This document shows, one piece after another, positions 1 to 8,593 of a stretch of DNA of 64,000 nt; positions within the stretch are counted from its first letter, which is position 1, and every line of letters starts with the position of its first letter. The DNA comes from JABURQ01 sp029243145 (GTDB taxonomy: Bacteria; Planctomycetota; Planctomycetia; Planctomycetales; Planctomycetaceae). The notes beneath the pieces were generated by a model, which ran no database searches, was not told where the DNA came from, and saw only the letters and a program-made list of their open reading frames with translations. Position numbers and translations under genes: made by a program. The stretch lies in NCBI GenBank assembly GCA_965660145.1, contig CBFHYX010000006.1, forward strand, positions 1-64,000. Direction: 5' to 3'.

Positions 1-61
1 GGCAACGAGATTCATGCCGAGCGTTTTTCGTGCGCGCATCGTGGGGAAGGGAACTCATGTC

Positions 62-90
62 ATAGCCCGATCTGCGCAAGCAGTCGGGAT
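62..90 (+). repeat. GCAA-loop REP-like hairpin, single
   Basis: It begins with ATAGCC. The left arm CCCGA-CTGC carries one extra T, the loop is GCAA, and the right arm is GCAGTCGGG. Format, loop and 5' flank match the elements around the RAYT gene at 14.4 kb. No inverted partner is visible within the next 100 bases. Confidence 0.65.
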
Positions 91-135
91 GGGTGCGAAT
101 GTCATTGCGGCCTCGCTTGCCGTGTTCGCATTTTT

Positions 136-169
136 CTGGGGGCTTCGCTGCGCTTCGACCCCAGCCACC
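136..169 (-). repeat. GGTGGCTGG repeat, half unit
   Basis: Read on the minus strand, this is the left half of the 83-bp inverted-repeat element at 13700-13782. It starts with GGTGGCTGG and ends with AGCGAAGCCCCCAG. The two copies differ by a few substitutions in the middle, and the CTGGGG/CCCCAG arms stay complementary. Confidence 0.6.
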
Positions 170-426
170 AAACGCGACTGTCAGATCGCGGGATGGGTGA
201 GGGCAACTTTCGATTTTGAATAGAGGCTTTTGAACTCCGAAAACGGGAGTCGGGATTCTATGGTGACGAGATGGGGAGCCCATGTTAAAGAGTCTGTTGG
301 ACGCGAGATTCAAGCTCTTCAGTGCAAAAGCCAACAAGATCATCGACTAGAGTGCGATGACTAGTATAACATGTCTCTGTCATCAGAAACCTCTACATAC
401 TTCCGGCAAAGAATACTTGAAACGCC

Positions 427-3033
427 ATGAACTTATTGATGCCGTACATGACAATTCTCTTTCTACTTCTTGCGACCGGTTGGCAGGCTGCGGTTGCCCA
501 ATCGCCGGTCGCAGAACCAAATTCGAAACCCGCCTCCGGTTCAAACGCCGTTCAACTCAACTCGGAGATTCTGACAGGATTCATCGAAAAACATTGCACT
601 CGGTGCCACGGCCCGGAGGAACAGAACGGAGAAACTCGGCTCGATACGCTCACGCTGCAGATTGCCAACAGCGACACTGCACTGCACTGGCAAGAAGTCC
701 TCGATGTCCTCAATCTCGGCAAGATGCCGCCTGAAGACGAGCCGACACCTTCGGCTGAAGAACTCGCTCGTGTCCTAGCTCACCTGACCGATGCTCTGAC
801 CGAGTCAAAAAAGCGGCTGTCAGAATCGGGAGGCGATGTGGCCTTGCGTCGGATCAACCGCCGGGAATATCGCAACACCATTGACCATCTGTTCGGGCTT
901 CGCGTGCCGGACGAATTACTGCCTCCCGATGACATTGCAGATGGCTACGACACCGTTGGGCAAGATCAACAGTTCTCCACGTATCACTTCGAAGACTATC
1001 TGGCCGCCGGAAAAACGATTGCCGAGGTTGCTCTCAAATGGGTCGACGCTCCTCGTCAGGAATCCGAGTTGAGGATTTTCGAACCGGAGAGCCGCAACGA
1101 TGGGCTCCAGAGATACATCGACGACTATGACAAAAAGATGGCTCGCATCAAAGCAGGGGCCACTTTTGCTGAGATGGGATTTGATGACCAAAGACAACTC
1201 GATCTGTTCGTCAAACGATACGACGTCCGACCAGGTCTCAGAAAACGCTACCTGGACCGGCCCTACACGGATCGGGGAGTCTACTTGGTTGAGGGGGGGC
1301 TGTATCGTTTTGGTGCCCTTCCAGCAACCCTGCTCGACCCCCGTGCTACTTACCGATATAGAGCCATCGCGGGCCTCGATGAAAATGCTCCGCCGCTTCG
1401 CCATTTCCTGAGTGGTCATATGGATGGGCGAGACATTGCGTATTTCCGGGTCGAAGGAACCCCGGAATCACCTGTCACCCTCGAGATCAGGGATCAGCCG
1501 CTCCTGACGGAAAGCCGGGTCGGATTCAAAATCGAGGAAAGCAAGGGGGCGATTGATATCGATCAGTATGTCAAACTCCTGGGCGGCGACAAGGAAAAGA
1601 AGTCCGCCATTTGGGTGGAACGCATGGAAGGCGAAGGCCCTTTTTACTCTGACGAACCTGCCATTTTTGAAACCATCTACCAGGAATACTTCGGTAGTTC
1701 TCCCAAAAGAGAGGAAGACAAGACGGAGGTCGATCGGGAAGAAGAAGATCTGGCAGCTCCAGGATTTCTTGCTGCTTTCATGCAGACAGCATTTCGTGGA
1801 GTGGAACCGTCTCCCGATTTCGTCGACCGGCTTCAAGTGATCTACGAACTTCACCGGAGTCACGGTCGTAGCCTCAAGGAAGCACTGGAAACCCCTTTGG
1901 CAATGATTCTAAGTTCGCCCAGCTACCTCTACCTGATGGAGGAGGCTCCAAACGATGATGAAGAGCGAAACATCCGTGAAGAGGAATTCGCTCATCGCTT
2001 GTCCTTCTTCCTCTGGAGCCGCCCAGCTGATAAGCCCCTCCTAGTTGCAGCAAGAAAAGGGACACTTTCCGATCCCCACGTTCTCAGAGAGCAAGTCGAT
2101 CGCATGTTAATACAACCCCACAGCTGGGCCCTGTCTGAAGGCTTCTTCACTCAATGGGCCGACCTCGAGCGTTTCGACAACATTGCCATCGATGAAACTG
2201 TGCACATCGGTTTTAACGATGGAATTCGCTGGTCCGCTCGGCAGGAGGTGCAACATTTTTTCGACACGATGATCAAAGAGAACCTGTCCCTGACGCAGCT
2301 GATTGATTCGGACTTTGTCATGGCCAACGATCTCCTTGCCTTCCACTACGGGCTGGACGTTCCCAACAGCTACGGAAGTACTTTCCAGAAAGTCTCCCTG
2401 CCTGAGTCTTCGCCACGTGGAGGCTTACTGGGGATGACTGCATTTCTGACGATGGGCTCCAATGGAGAGCGTTCTTCTCCGGTCATTCGTGGCGCACTCG
2501 TGATGGAAAAATTTCTGCACCGTCAACCATCTCCGCCTCCCCCAAATGTGCCAGAATTGGCGCTCGCCAGCGATGAGCCGCTGGCCGTGTTGGAAACAAT
2601 CAAGCTTCATCGCCAGAAAGCTCAATGTGCTTCCTGCCACAAGAGTTTCGATCCGTTGGGGTTCGGCCTGGAGAATTTTGACTTGCTGGGCCAATGGCGC
2701 GATCATGAGACGATTGGTGATATTGGAAAGAAAGCCGGTTCCGGAAAAGGCAAACGGATCCCGATCCGAGCCGAAGGAGAATTCCCGGATCAAAATCAGC
2801 CTTTCACCAATCTCGAAGAATTCCGATCCGGGTTAATGAAACGAAAGCACTTCCTCACCAGATCCATCGCCGAAGGTCTGCTATCCTATGGGCTCGGCAG
2901 GCACATTGAATTTGCCGACCAGCAGGCCATCGACGAAATCTGCGAAGCAGCCATCCGGAACGACGAACGTATTGGCGATTTGATCTTCGCCATTGTCAGT
3001 CATCCCGTTTTCCGAAGGGGCGACCAGCCCTGA
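427..3033 (+). CDS. DUF1592/DUF1588/DUF1585 cytochrome-type secreted protein
   Basis: A planctomycete-type multi-domain haem protein; its biochemical role is not established. Residues 1-25 form a signal peptide ending near AVAQ. A CTRCH haem-binding motif lies at about residues 57-61 (PSCyt1-like). A DUF1587-like stretch beginning RRINRREYRNTIDHLFG (about 140-200), a DUF1595-like block before residue 500, DUF1592 (about 515-620), DUF1588 with a second motif CASCH near residue 735, and a C-terminal DUF1585 follow. It lies 67 bp upstream of a DUF1552 gene on the same strand, the usual partner, so the two are probably co-expressed. The length of 868 aa fits the family. Haem attachment is inferred from the two CxxCH motifs. 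Confidence 0.9.
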   Translation: MNLLMPYMTILFLLLATGWQAAVAQSPVAEPNSKPASGSNAVQLNSEILTGFIEKHCTRCHGPEEQNGETRLDTLTLQIANSDTALHWQEVLDVLNLGKMPPEDEPTPSAEELARVLAHLTDALTESKKRLSESGGDVALRRINRREYRNTIDHLFGLRVPDELLPPDDIADGYDTVGQDQQFSTYHFEDYLAAGKTIAEVALKWVDAPRQESELRIFEPESRNDGLQRYIDDYDKKMARIKAGATFAEMGFDDQRQLDLFVKRYDVRPGLRKRYLDRPYTDRGVYLVEGGLYRFGALPATLLDPRATYRYRAIAGLDENAPPLRHFLSGHMDGRDIAYFRVEGTPESPVTLEIRDQPLLTESRVGFKIEESKGAIDIDQYVKLLGGDKEKKSAIWVERMEGEGPFYSDEPAIFETIYQEYFGSSPKREEDKTEVDREEEDLAAPGFLAAFMQTAFRGVEPSPDFVDRLQVIYELHRSHGRSLKEALETPLAMILSSPSYLYLMEEAPNDDEERNIREEEFAHRLSFFLWSRPADKPLLVAARKGTLSDPHVLREQVDRMLIQPHSWALSEGFFTQWADLERFDNIAIDETVHIGFNDGIRWSARQEVQHFFDTMIKENLSLTQLIDSDFVMANDLLAFHYGLDVPNSYGSTFQKVSLPESSPRGGLLGMTAFLTMGSNGERSSPVIRGALVMEKFLHRQPSPPPPNVPELALASDEPLAVLETIKLHRQKAQCASCHKSFDPLGFGLENFDLLGQWRDHETIGDIGKKAGSGKGKRIPIRAEGEFPDQNQPFTNLEEFRSGLMKRKHFLTRSIAEGLLSYGLGRHIEFADQQAIDEICEAAIRNDERIGDLIFAIVSHPVFRRGDQP

Positions 3034-3100
3034 CCAAACGTCGCACGACTCCCTGAGTCAGGTTGAAACCTCCCTCCAACTACGTTAGCGAGAATTGATT

Positions 3101-4381
3101 ATGAGCATTTTACTCCACAACAGACGGACGATACTGAAAGCCGGTGCGACAGCCCTGGCTCTGCCCTTTATGGAGTCACTCAGCTTCGCAGAAGCAGTTC
3201 CCGCTCCCCCCAAAAGATTTCTCTTCATCGGCTGTGGCTATGGTTTCACGAAAGAAACCTTCTTTCCCTCCGAAGCCGGACGCTTTGCCGACATCGGTCT
3301 CACTCCCGGTCTCAAACCGCTGGAACGACATCAAGACGACATCTCGATGGTGTCCAACCTGACCAATCTCGGCGCAACCGACGCGCACGGAGGGAGCACT
3401 TCCTATCTGACAGGGGCGAATGTGGCCGGAACCCCGGGCAAGAAGTTTCACAACTCGATTTCACTCGATCAGGTGTTGGGGCGAAAAATCGGTCAAGACA
3501 CTCGCTTCCCGACTCTCGCCTTAAGCGATAAGGCAACAAAAGACGGGCATGGAAAAGGCCTTTCCCTTTCCTGGTCGGACAAAGGGCACCCCATTCCCGG
3601 CGTCACCAATCCAGTCGACCTGTATCATCAGTTATTCGGTCAAGATAAAGAAAGCCCTGCCGAACGTGAATTCCGTTTGGCCGAACGTCGAAGCATACTC
3701 GATGGTGTCGTATCAGATCTCAAATCATCGAAAAAGAGACTCAGTAAAACGGATCAGGAGAAGCTGGAAGACTATCTCCAATCCATCCGTCAGATCGAGC
3801 AAGCGATCAGCCGCGAGGTTGAATGGTCAAACACACCCAAACCAGGCGCACCACTCAAGCAGCCCAAGGATGAGATGGACGGACTGGCCGCCCTCAAGAC
3901 AATGCAGAAACTGATTGTGGCTGCCTTCCAAACCGATTCCTCTCGCGTGATCACCTACCGTCAGCCGATCAATTCTATTCTTGAAAGTTGGGAATTCGGA
4001 CTCGGTGCTCACTCCCTCTCCCACTACAATCTGGACCCTCGTCGTCGAGAAGCCTCCCAGCAGAAAGACGCTCTGTTCATGGAACTATTCGCGGGGCTGA
4101 TCGACATGTTCAAAGTGACGAAAGATATCTACGGCCAATCACTCTTCGATACCACATTGATCAGCTATGGTTCCAACCTCCGCTCCGGTCACGGACTGAA
4201 AGGCTGCCCGGCGATCTTCACAGGTCGTGCCGCGGAGAGACTCAAGTATGGCGAGCACCTCGTTCTTCCGGAGGCCGATACTCCATTGGCCAATTACTGG
4301 TTGACCCTGGTACGTGAAAGCGGAGTTTCATTGGAGCAGTTCAGTCACAGCACCGGAACTGTGAAAGAACTGGTGGGATAA
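3101..4381 (+). CDS. DUF1552 family secreted protein
   Basis: A 426-residue protein of the DUF1552 family, of unknown function and typically encoded next to DUF1592 proteins. The N-terminus carries a twin-arginine-like signal (NRRTILKAG followed by an alanine-rich hydrophobic segment). The ATG at 3101 is preferred over the in-frame TTG two codons upstream. The family features DAHGGSTSYLTG and a C-terminal SYGSNLRSGHG block are visible. This last block resembles the alkaline-phosphatase-like metal region of the related DUF1501 family. It follows the DUF1592 gene by 67 bp, and a shared export and assembly role is inferred. No terminator was recognised after it. Confidence 0.88.
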   Translation: MSILLHNRRTILKAGATALALPFMESLSFAEAVPAPPKRFLFIGCGYGFTKETFFPSEAGRFADIGLTPGLKPLERHQDDISMVSNLTNLGATDAHGGSTSYLTGANVAGTPGKKFHNSISLDQVLGRKIGQDTRFPTLALSDKATKDGHGKGLSLSWSDKGHPIPGVTNPVDLYHQLFGQDKESPAEREFRLAERRSILDGVVSDLKSSKKRLSKTDQEKLEDYLQSIRQIEQAISREVEWSNTPKPGAPLKQPKDEMDGLAALKTMQKLIVAAFQTDSSRVITYRQPINSILESWEFGLGAHSLSHYNLDPRRREASQQKDALFMELFAGLIDMFKVTKDIYGQSLFDTTLISYGSNLRSGHGLKGCPAIFTGRAAERLKYGEHLVLPEADTPLANYWLTLVRESGVSLEQFSHSTGTVKELVG

Positions 4382-4433
4382 AAATGATGCGTTACGCAAT
4401 GAATTGACCGAACGTCAAGTCAAGTTGGTTCTT

Positions 4434-4467
4434 TTCTCAGCGTTCTCAGCGAACACTGCGGTAAAAA
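4434..4467 (+). repeat. CTCTGCG-type dispersed repeat
   Basis: It contains a tandem of short units of form CTCAGCG or CACTGCG followed by GTAAAAA. A near copy is at 15529-15563. Both sit in gene-free DNA downstream of genes. Confidence 0.55.
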
Positions 4468-4640
4468 TATTCTCATTTTAATGAGTGTGGATCAGTGAAG
4501 ATGAGCGTTCTTTTTGTTGCTTTGTGACAACGGTTTTAAAGATTTCCTGCCGCCTTCGGTTTCTGACCTCGCTGTTACGAGGAAACCTCAGTTGCCTCCA
4601 GCAACCTGAATACCGCGGCTCAAAATCAATAGGTCGTCAG

Positions 4641-4701
4641 GCGGACTCCCTTGCGCGCACGCGGCTCAAGATATTGTTCGGTCCGCACTGCGGACCCTAC
4701 A
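4641..4701. repeat. Two REP-like units in the 4.4-4.7 kb gap
   Basis: The gap 4382-4735 has no gene. At 4641-4670 is a unit reading GGACTCCCT...GCGGCTCAAG, related to 14937-14972. At 4680-4701 is a perfect 7-bp hairpin, GGTCCGC-ACT-GCGGACC followed by CTACA. The second unit recurs at 51292-51313 with one arm mismatch. The rest of the gap shows nothing I can name. Confidence 0.55.
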
Positions 4702-4735
4702 CTCCAGCACTCGACAGCGGCTCAAATCAATCTTC

Positions 4736-5764
4736 TCACTCCCTCTTCCCAAACCTCTCCCACTCCGCATCAAGAAACTTTGGTTGCGGGGGGCCGTCGT
4801 GGATGACGAATCGGTACCGCGAGGTGAACGGCTTCTCGGGGGTGATCTGGAATTTACTTTCGACCATGGGAGAGAAGCAGAAGTACGGCTTGCTGGGATT
4901 CAAGCGGACATGTTGCGGAGCGCGGAAGTTGTCCGGGTGGCAGAGGATGGCGATGCCAGCGTGTTCGTCTTGGATGAGGCCGTGCAGATCGACCCAGTTG
5001 GGTCGGCTGTGATTGCCGCGAAATTGTGAGAAGCGGTCGCTGGTGAGAAACTCGTGTCGCATGACTTTCATCGCGGGGGCCGGGGCGTCGGGATCGGTCT
5101 TCAATGTCTGTTGCCACTTTTTGTAGGCGGCATTGGCGTTGTCGTTGTACCAGTCCGACGTGCCGCGAAACGCCATCCCGCCGTAATGATACTTGCTGAC
5201 CGTCACCGGCGAAGAACTGGCACACTTGTGATCGACTCGCAGGTCGAAAATGTATGCCTCGTTGCCGCGGTTATAAATGTCGACAGTCCAGGTTTCGGTG
5301 AGGACCGGTTGTGGCTTGTCGGCGTTGGTCATGTCTTCGAGAAGATGCTCGACGACAAACTGGCCGTGCTGAGGATTGTTTTTGACGGAGACGACCTTGG
5401 CATGTGAGACACGAGCGGTCATTTGTTTTTGGTCCCAGAAGCTGATCTTCCGTCCCTGAAACTCGACCTGTCTCCAGGCGTGGAAGAGGGCATGTTGATG
5501 GGCATGATCGACGGGGAAGTCTCCCGAAACAATACGTCCGCCGGGAGTGTACACGGGATGGATGTGACCGCTGCGACGGTAGGCCGGGTCGAGTCCTGCG
5601 GGGGATTCGCGAGTCGCTTTGTTGTAGCGAAGCACAGACCGACCGTTGAGCGTGACATCGATGGCTTGATCGGTTTCGAGGCAGCGGACACCTTTCTCGG
5701 GAGCGGCGGCATGAAGAAGTGTAGAGGTTCCGGTCAGTAGTAGTATGGCAAAGAGAGGTCGCAT
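4736..5764 (-). CDS. PmoA-like DUF6807 family secreted protein
   Basis: A 342-residue exported protein. Residues 1-20 form a signal peptide ending at LLHAAA. The body matches the DUF6807/PmoA-related family common in planctomycetes: IHPVYTPGGRIVSGDFPVDH, then HQHALFHAWRQVEFQGRKISFWD, with a C-terminal CHPDNFRAPQHVRLNPSKPY block. The many conserved His residues suggest a metal or sugar-binding role, but no activity is established. It is the last gene of a minus-strand block with a sialidase-like protein and an esterase, so a part in polysaccharide use is a reasonable inference only. Confidence 0.82.
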   Translation of the reverse strand: MRPLFAILLLTGTSTLLHAAAPEKGVRCLETDQAIDVTLNGRSVLRYNKATRESPAGLDPAYRRSGHIHPVYTPGGRIVSGDFPVDHAHQHALFHAWRQVEFQGRKISFWDQKQMTARVSHAKVVSVKNNPQHGQFVVEHLLEDMTNADKPQPVLTETWTVDIYNRGNEAYIFDLRVDHKCASSSPVTVSKYHYGGMAFRGTSDWYNDNANAAYKKWQQTLKTDPDAPAPAMKVMRHEFLTSDRFSQFRGNHSRPNWVDLHGLIQDEHAGIAILCHPDNFRAPQHVRLNPSKPYFCFSPMVESKFQITPEKPFTSRYRFVIHDGPPQPKFLDAEWERFGKRE

Positions 5765-5860
5765 GCGTCGATCCTGTCGGCTTCGTGTGCGTTCAATTGA
5801 TGTAGACGTAGTGATGAAGATATATTGTAAGGGACGGGATTGGCGGATGGAACAATTGAA

Positions 5861-7063
5861 TTAGCGGGGTTTTTGATCAATGAGTCGATCAATGTCTACC
5901 AACGAAACTTTGAGCACTTCCATTGTCTGCTTGGCTCCCGAGAAGGTAATCAGCAAGTGGCCATCCTGCTCGATCATGTGGGGATAATCGATATGCCGAC
6001 CGCCCACCAAGAAATAGAGATGGCGAAAGACCAGGCCATCCTGACTAATTGCCAGCGTCAGCGGATCGCGGCGTTGGGGATTCGAATTCGAGACGAGCGC
6101 ATAATAGTCGTGCGAAGTTCGCAGCGCAAAAAACTTGCTGGTGGCATCGGGGAAGTTGGTTCTCGTCATGGGACTCCAACTGCGGCCATTATCGGTCGAG
6201 AAGACTCGCACCAATCGTTTGGAACCTCCGTTGTCTCGGATCAAACCGACCAGATTCTTTTGGTCGGGAAGGATGTACCAGTACGGTTCCTCAGGGCGAC
6301 CTTTCTTGTCGTAACTGGCCAGCGGATGAATCGTCCAGTCGTCGAATGATTTGACTCCCCCCAGCATCACCGTCACCTGTCGCTTGTGATCGCGACGACT
6401 CATCATCCACTCACCGGAGGGAAGTTTCTTGGGCGGGAAGTTGTTCATGGCATCATACATTACCGTTCCATGCGCGGCCCATTTCTGTTTCTTATCATCG
6501 AAATGAAACGCTTCCAGGCTCAAGCCCTCTCCCGGATAGCCGGGCGCATTAAAATGAGTCGCCAATGCGAGCAACTGGCCATCACGATTCCAGAAGCCGC
6601 GGGCGATCCATCCGAATCCCGGCTTGCGTGGAGGGCCGGTCAATGTTTTGGGTTGACTCCACTCGATGCCATCTTTGCTGATGGCGTAAGAGACTTGGGT
6701 ATCGGGTCGATCATGTCCCGGCACCAGATTTCGATGTTGTTCTGCGGTGGCATTCGGACGCGGTACGCCAGGACCATCACTCCACATCGACCAATATAAG
6801 CCGTCGTGATAAGCCAGATACGCATGTTGATGAACTTGCGTGCCGGCTTTGTCTCGCACATCGCTGATGATCGCATGTTGCGAAGGAAGCTTCGTCAGCT
6901 TCTTGTAATCAATCTTTGCGGGGTTGGTCGCGGATGGAGAGAGATCGAGCATCAGAGTGCTCGTGGGGTTCTTCACTGGATCTGGCGGAGACTCCTGTCC
7001 CCACAACATTGAGTTATGGAGACAACAAATCAGACAGCAAACGATCAATGCGAGGCGATTCAT
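5861..7063 (-). CDS. BNR-repeat sialidase-like exported protein
   Basis: A 400-residue protein with an N-terminal signal peptide ending near LWGQ. The sequence is a probable six-bladed propeller of the sialidase/BNR type, with Asp-box-like motifs ISKDGIEWS (about residue 150) and STDNGRSWS (about residue 290). A conserved RRD motif in the middle could be substrate-binding arginine. No sialidase catalytic triad can be assigned with confidence from sequence alone, so other BNR glycosidases or lyases are possible. It lies 96 bp upstream of the DUF6807 gene on the same strand. Confidence 0.75.
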   Translation of the reverse strand: MNRLALIVCCLICCLHNSMLWGQESPPDPVKNPTSTLMLDLSPSATNPAKIDYKKLTKLPSQHAIISDVRDKAGTQVHQHAYLAYHDGLYWSMWSDGPGVPRPNATAEQHRNLVPGHDRPDTQVSYAISKDGIEWSQPKTLTGPPRKPGFGWIARGFWNRDGQLLALATHFNAPGYPGEGLSLEAFHFDDKKQKWAAHGTVMYDAMNNFPPKKLPSGEWMMSRRDHKRQVTVMLGGVKSFDDWTIHPLASYDKKGRPEEPYWYILPDQKNLVGLIRDNGGSKRLVRVFSTDNGRSWSPMTRTNFPDATSKFFALRTSHDYYALVSNSNPQRRDPLTLAISQDGLVFRHLYFLVGGRHIDYPHMIEQDGHLLITFSGAKQTMEVLKVSLVDIDRLIDQKPR

Positions 7064-7125
7064 GAGTGGGAGCTTTCGATGGTTTGCTTTATTTCCGGGG
7101 TCGCAATGCGGTCATGATACTCGGC

Positions 7126-7266
7126 TCACATTAATGGTTCGATCAGGTTATGGGCAACCGATTCTTCGGGTGCTTCGGCGATGATGCCGCCGTTCCCTTC
7201 GCCGCCGATGATGGTATTGACCTCACGCATCATGTTGACGACGTTGGCCTCACCAATAGCCGACCG
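7126..7266 (-). pseudogene. Decayed partial copy of the phosphohexomutase gene
   Basis: On the minus strand this encodes EANVVNMMREVN...GGEGNGGI joined directly to IIAEAPEESVA.NLIEPLM and a stop. Both pieces match the phosphohexomutase at 8594-9940. The internal part between them (equivalent to 291 bp) and a further 21 bp near the end are missing. Each junction sits on a short repeat that flanks the lost segment in the intact gene: CGATGATGC at 8668 and 8959, and CGATCA at 8608 and 8629. Both losses keep the frame. An open frame extends 5' to 7317, but that part has no similarity to the intact gene. It is judged a non-functional remnant. Confidence 0.85.
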
Positions 7267-7318
7267 TGTTACCAAACGGATGTTCGCGTTGGAAGGTGCA
7301 GAAGGAGAGTCGTTCACT

Positions 7319-8323
7319 TTATTTCGTCAGTTGCTCGCGGATGTACTCTGCCGAACGCGCGAATGCCGCTTCGATTTTCTGTTTGTCGCCTCCCCATAAT
7401 CCGTGCCCTCCACCTTCGATGATGATGGTTTCTTGAGGGATGTTATGCTTTTTGAGTTCGGCCACCATTAAGTGAGTTTGTTCTACGGGGACATCAATGT
7501 CGGCGGTGCCGTGCAGGAACAAAGTAGGAGGGAATTCGGGAGTCACATTGCGATTGGGGCAGAACGGCGTCAACTTGTCTCGGTCGGTCTTAGGGTCGAG
7601 GCCAGTGAGAGCATTGACCCATGTCCCGGTCTGTTTCAGGTACAAGAAGAAGGCCGAGCGTCCTCGACCATTCTCTTGATTTGTGCTCGTCAGGACTTCT
7701 TTACCTACACCCGACCATGCGACTTCTTTGTCGATCAATTTTCCTTTACGGTAACTTTCGCTCGGTTTCGTGGTCCAGTCTCCATCGATGTCACCAAAAC
7801 CCCAATACGAAACGATGGCGTTCGGTTTCACTTTGGGATGCAATCCGCTCATGAGTGCCAGATAGCCACCTGCGGAGGCTCCCGCGACAACAAGTCGCGA
7901 AGGGTCGGAATGAAAGAGGTTTGGCCCTTTGTCGTGAACCCAATCAAGAGCATCGGTTACGTCGGAGACAATTTCGGGGAGTTGTGCTTCTGGTCCCAAT
8001 CGATAATCGAGTGAGACAATGATGAAGCCTTCTTGTATGGCCAGATCTTTGAGTTGCGGGGGGACTCCCGCACGTGTGCCGATGATCAACGCTCCGCCAT
8101 GGATCCACACCACGACTGGGCGCTTGACCTTATCTGGAACACGATACACATCGGCATCAATTTTGACGTCGCCTACGGTTTTGTAAGTAAAGGTCGATTT
8201 GGCAAATTCGGTTTGAGAGTTTGGTGTCTCTTGAGCATGCAATGTTTGAGAGCAAACAGTGGCCACCAGTAGGCAGAGAACTTTTGGAGAGACGTGCAAG
8301 ATTCGCGGGTAGAGCAAGGCCAT
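7319..8323 (-). CDS. Alpha/beta hydrolase, acetylesterase-like, exported
   Basis: A 334-residue hydrolase with a signal peptide (cleavage after LHAQ, about residue 30). It has the oxyanion-hole motif VVWIHGGAL (about 70), the nucleophile elbow GASAGGY (about 148, catalytic Ser), HGTADIDVPVEQT carrying the probable Asp, and GGGHGLWG with the catalytic His near the C-terminus. This layout matches the BD-FAE/acetylxylan-esterase-like group of the alpha/beta hydrolase fold. Substrate is not readable from sequence; the neighbouring sugar-related genes suggest deacetylation of a polysaccharide. It lies between the intact phosphohexomutase gene and its decayed copy. Confidence 0.87.
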   Translation of the reverse strand: MALLYPRILHVSPKVLCLLVATVCSQTLHAQETPNSQTEFAKSTFTYKTVGDVKIDADVYRVPDKVKRPVVVWIHGGALIIGTRAGVPPQLKDLAIQEGFIIVSLDYRLGPEAQLPEIVSDVTDALDWVHDKGPNLFHSDPSRLVVAGASAGGYLALMSGLHPKVKPNAIVSYWGFGDIDGDWTTKPSESYRKGKLIDKEVAWSGVGKEVLTSTNQENGRGRSAFFLYLKQTGTWVNALTGLDPKTDRDKLTPFCPNRNVTPEFPPTLFLHGTADIDVPVEQTHLMVAELKKHNIPQETIIIEGGGHGLWGGDKQKIEAAFARSAEYIREQLTK

Positions 8324-8593
8324 GAATATTCTCTCGATTAATGAGTGTCTGAGTTGTGCAGCATGCTAAATGGAATGTGTCTTCTTTGCTATAAAATTCG
8401 GTCAGGGCTCTCGTTGAGAATTCTTTGCAACAATGTGGCTGAGAAAGTGGTGCTGAATCCAGTATTGATCACAGTCAGTCGAATTGCACGAACGAATCTA
8501 GAGGCTGGCATTGCTCTCACGAATCAGTTCCGATGTCTACGGCACTCCAATAGCAGAGCAATCGCGGCCACTCGAAACTTTCTCGTCCCCGAT

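Larger units (their letters stand above)
1..426. other. Gene-free left edge with repeat fragments
   Basis: No convincing gene is seen before the start at 427. The stretch holds one hairpin of the GCAA-loop family (62-90) and one half-unit of the GGTGGCTGG repeat (136-169). The open frame at 14-223 runs through both repeats and has no recognisable protein features. Confidence 0.6.
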
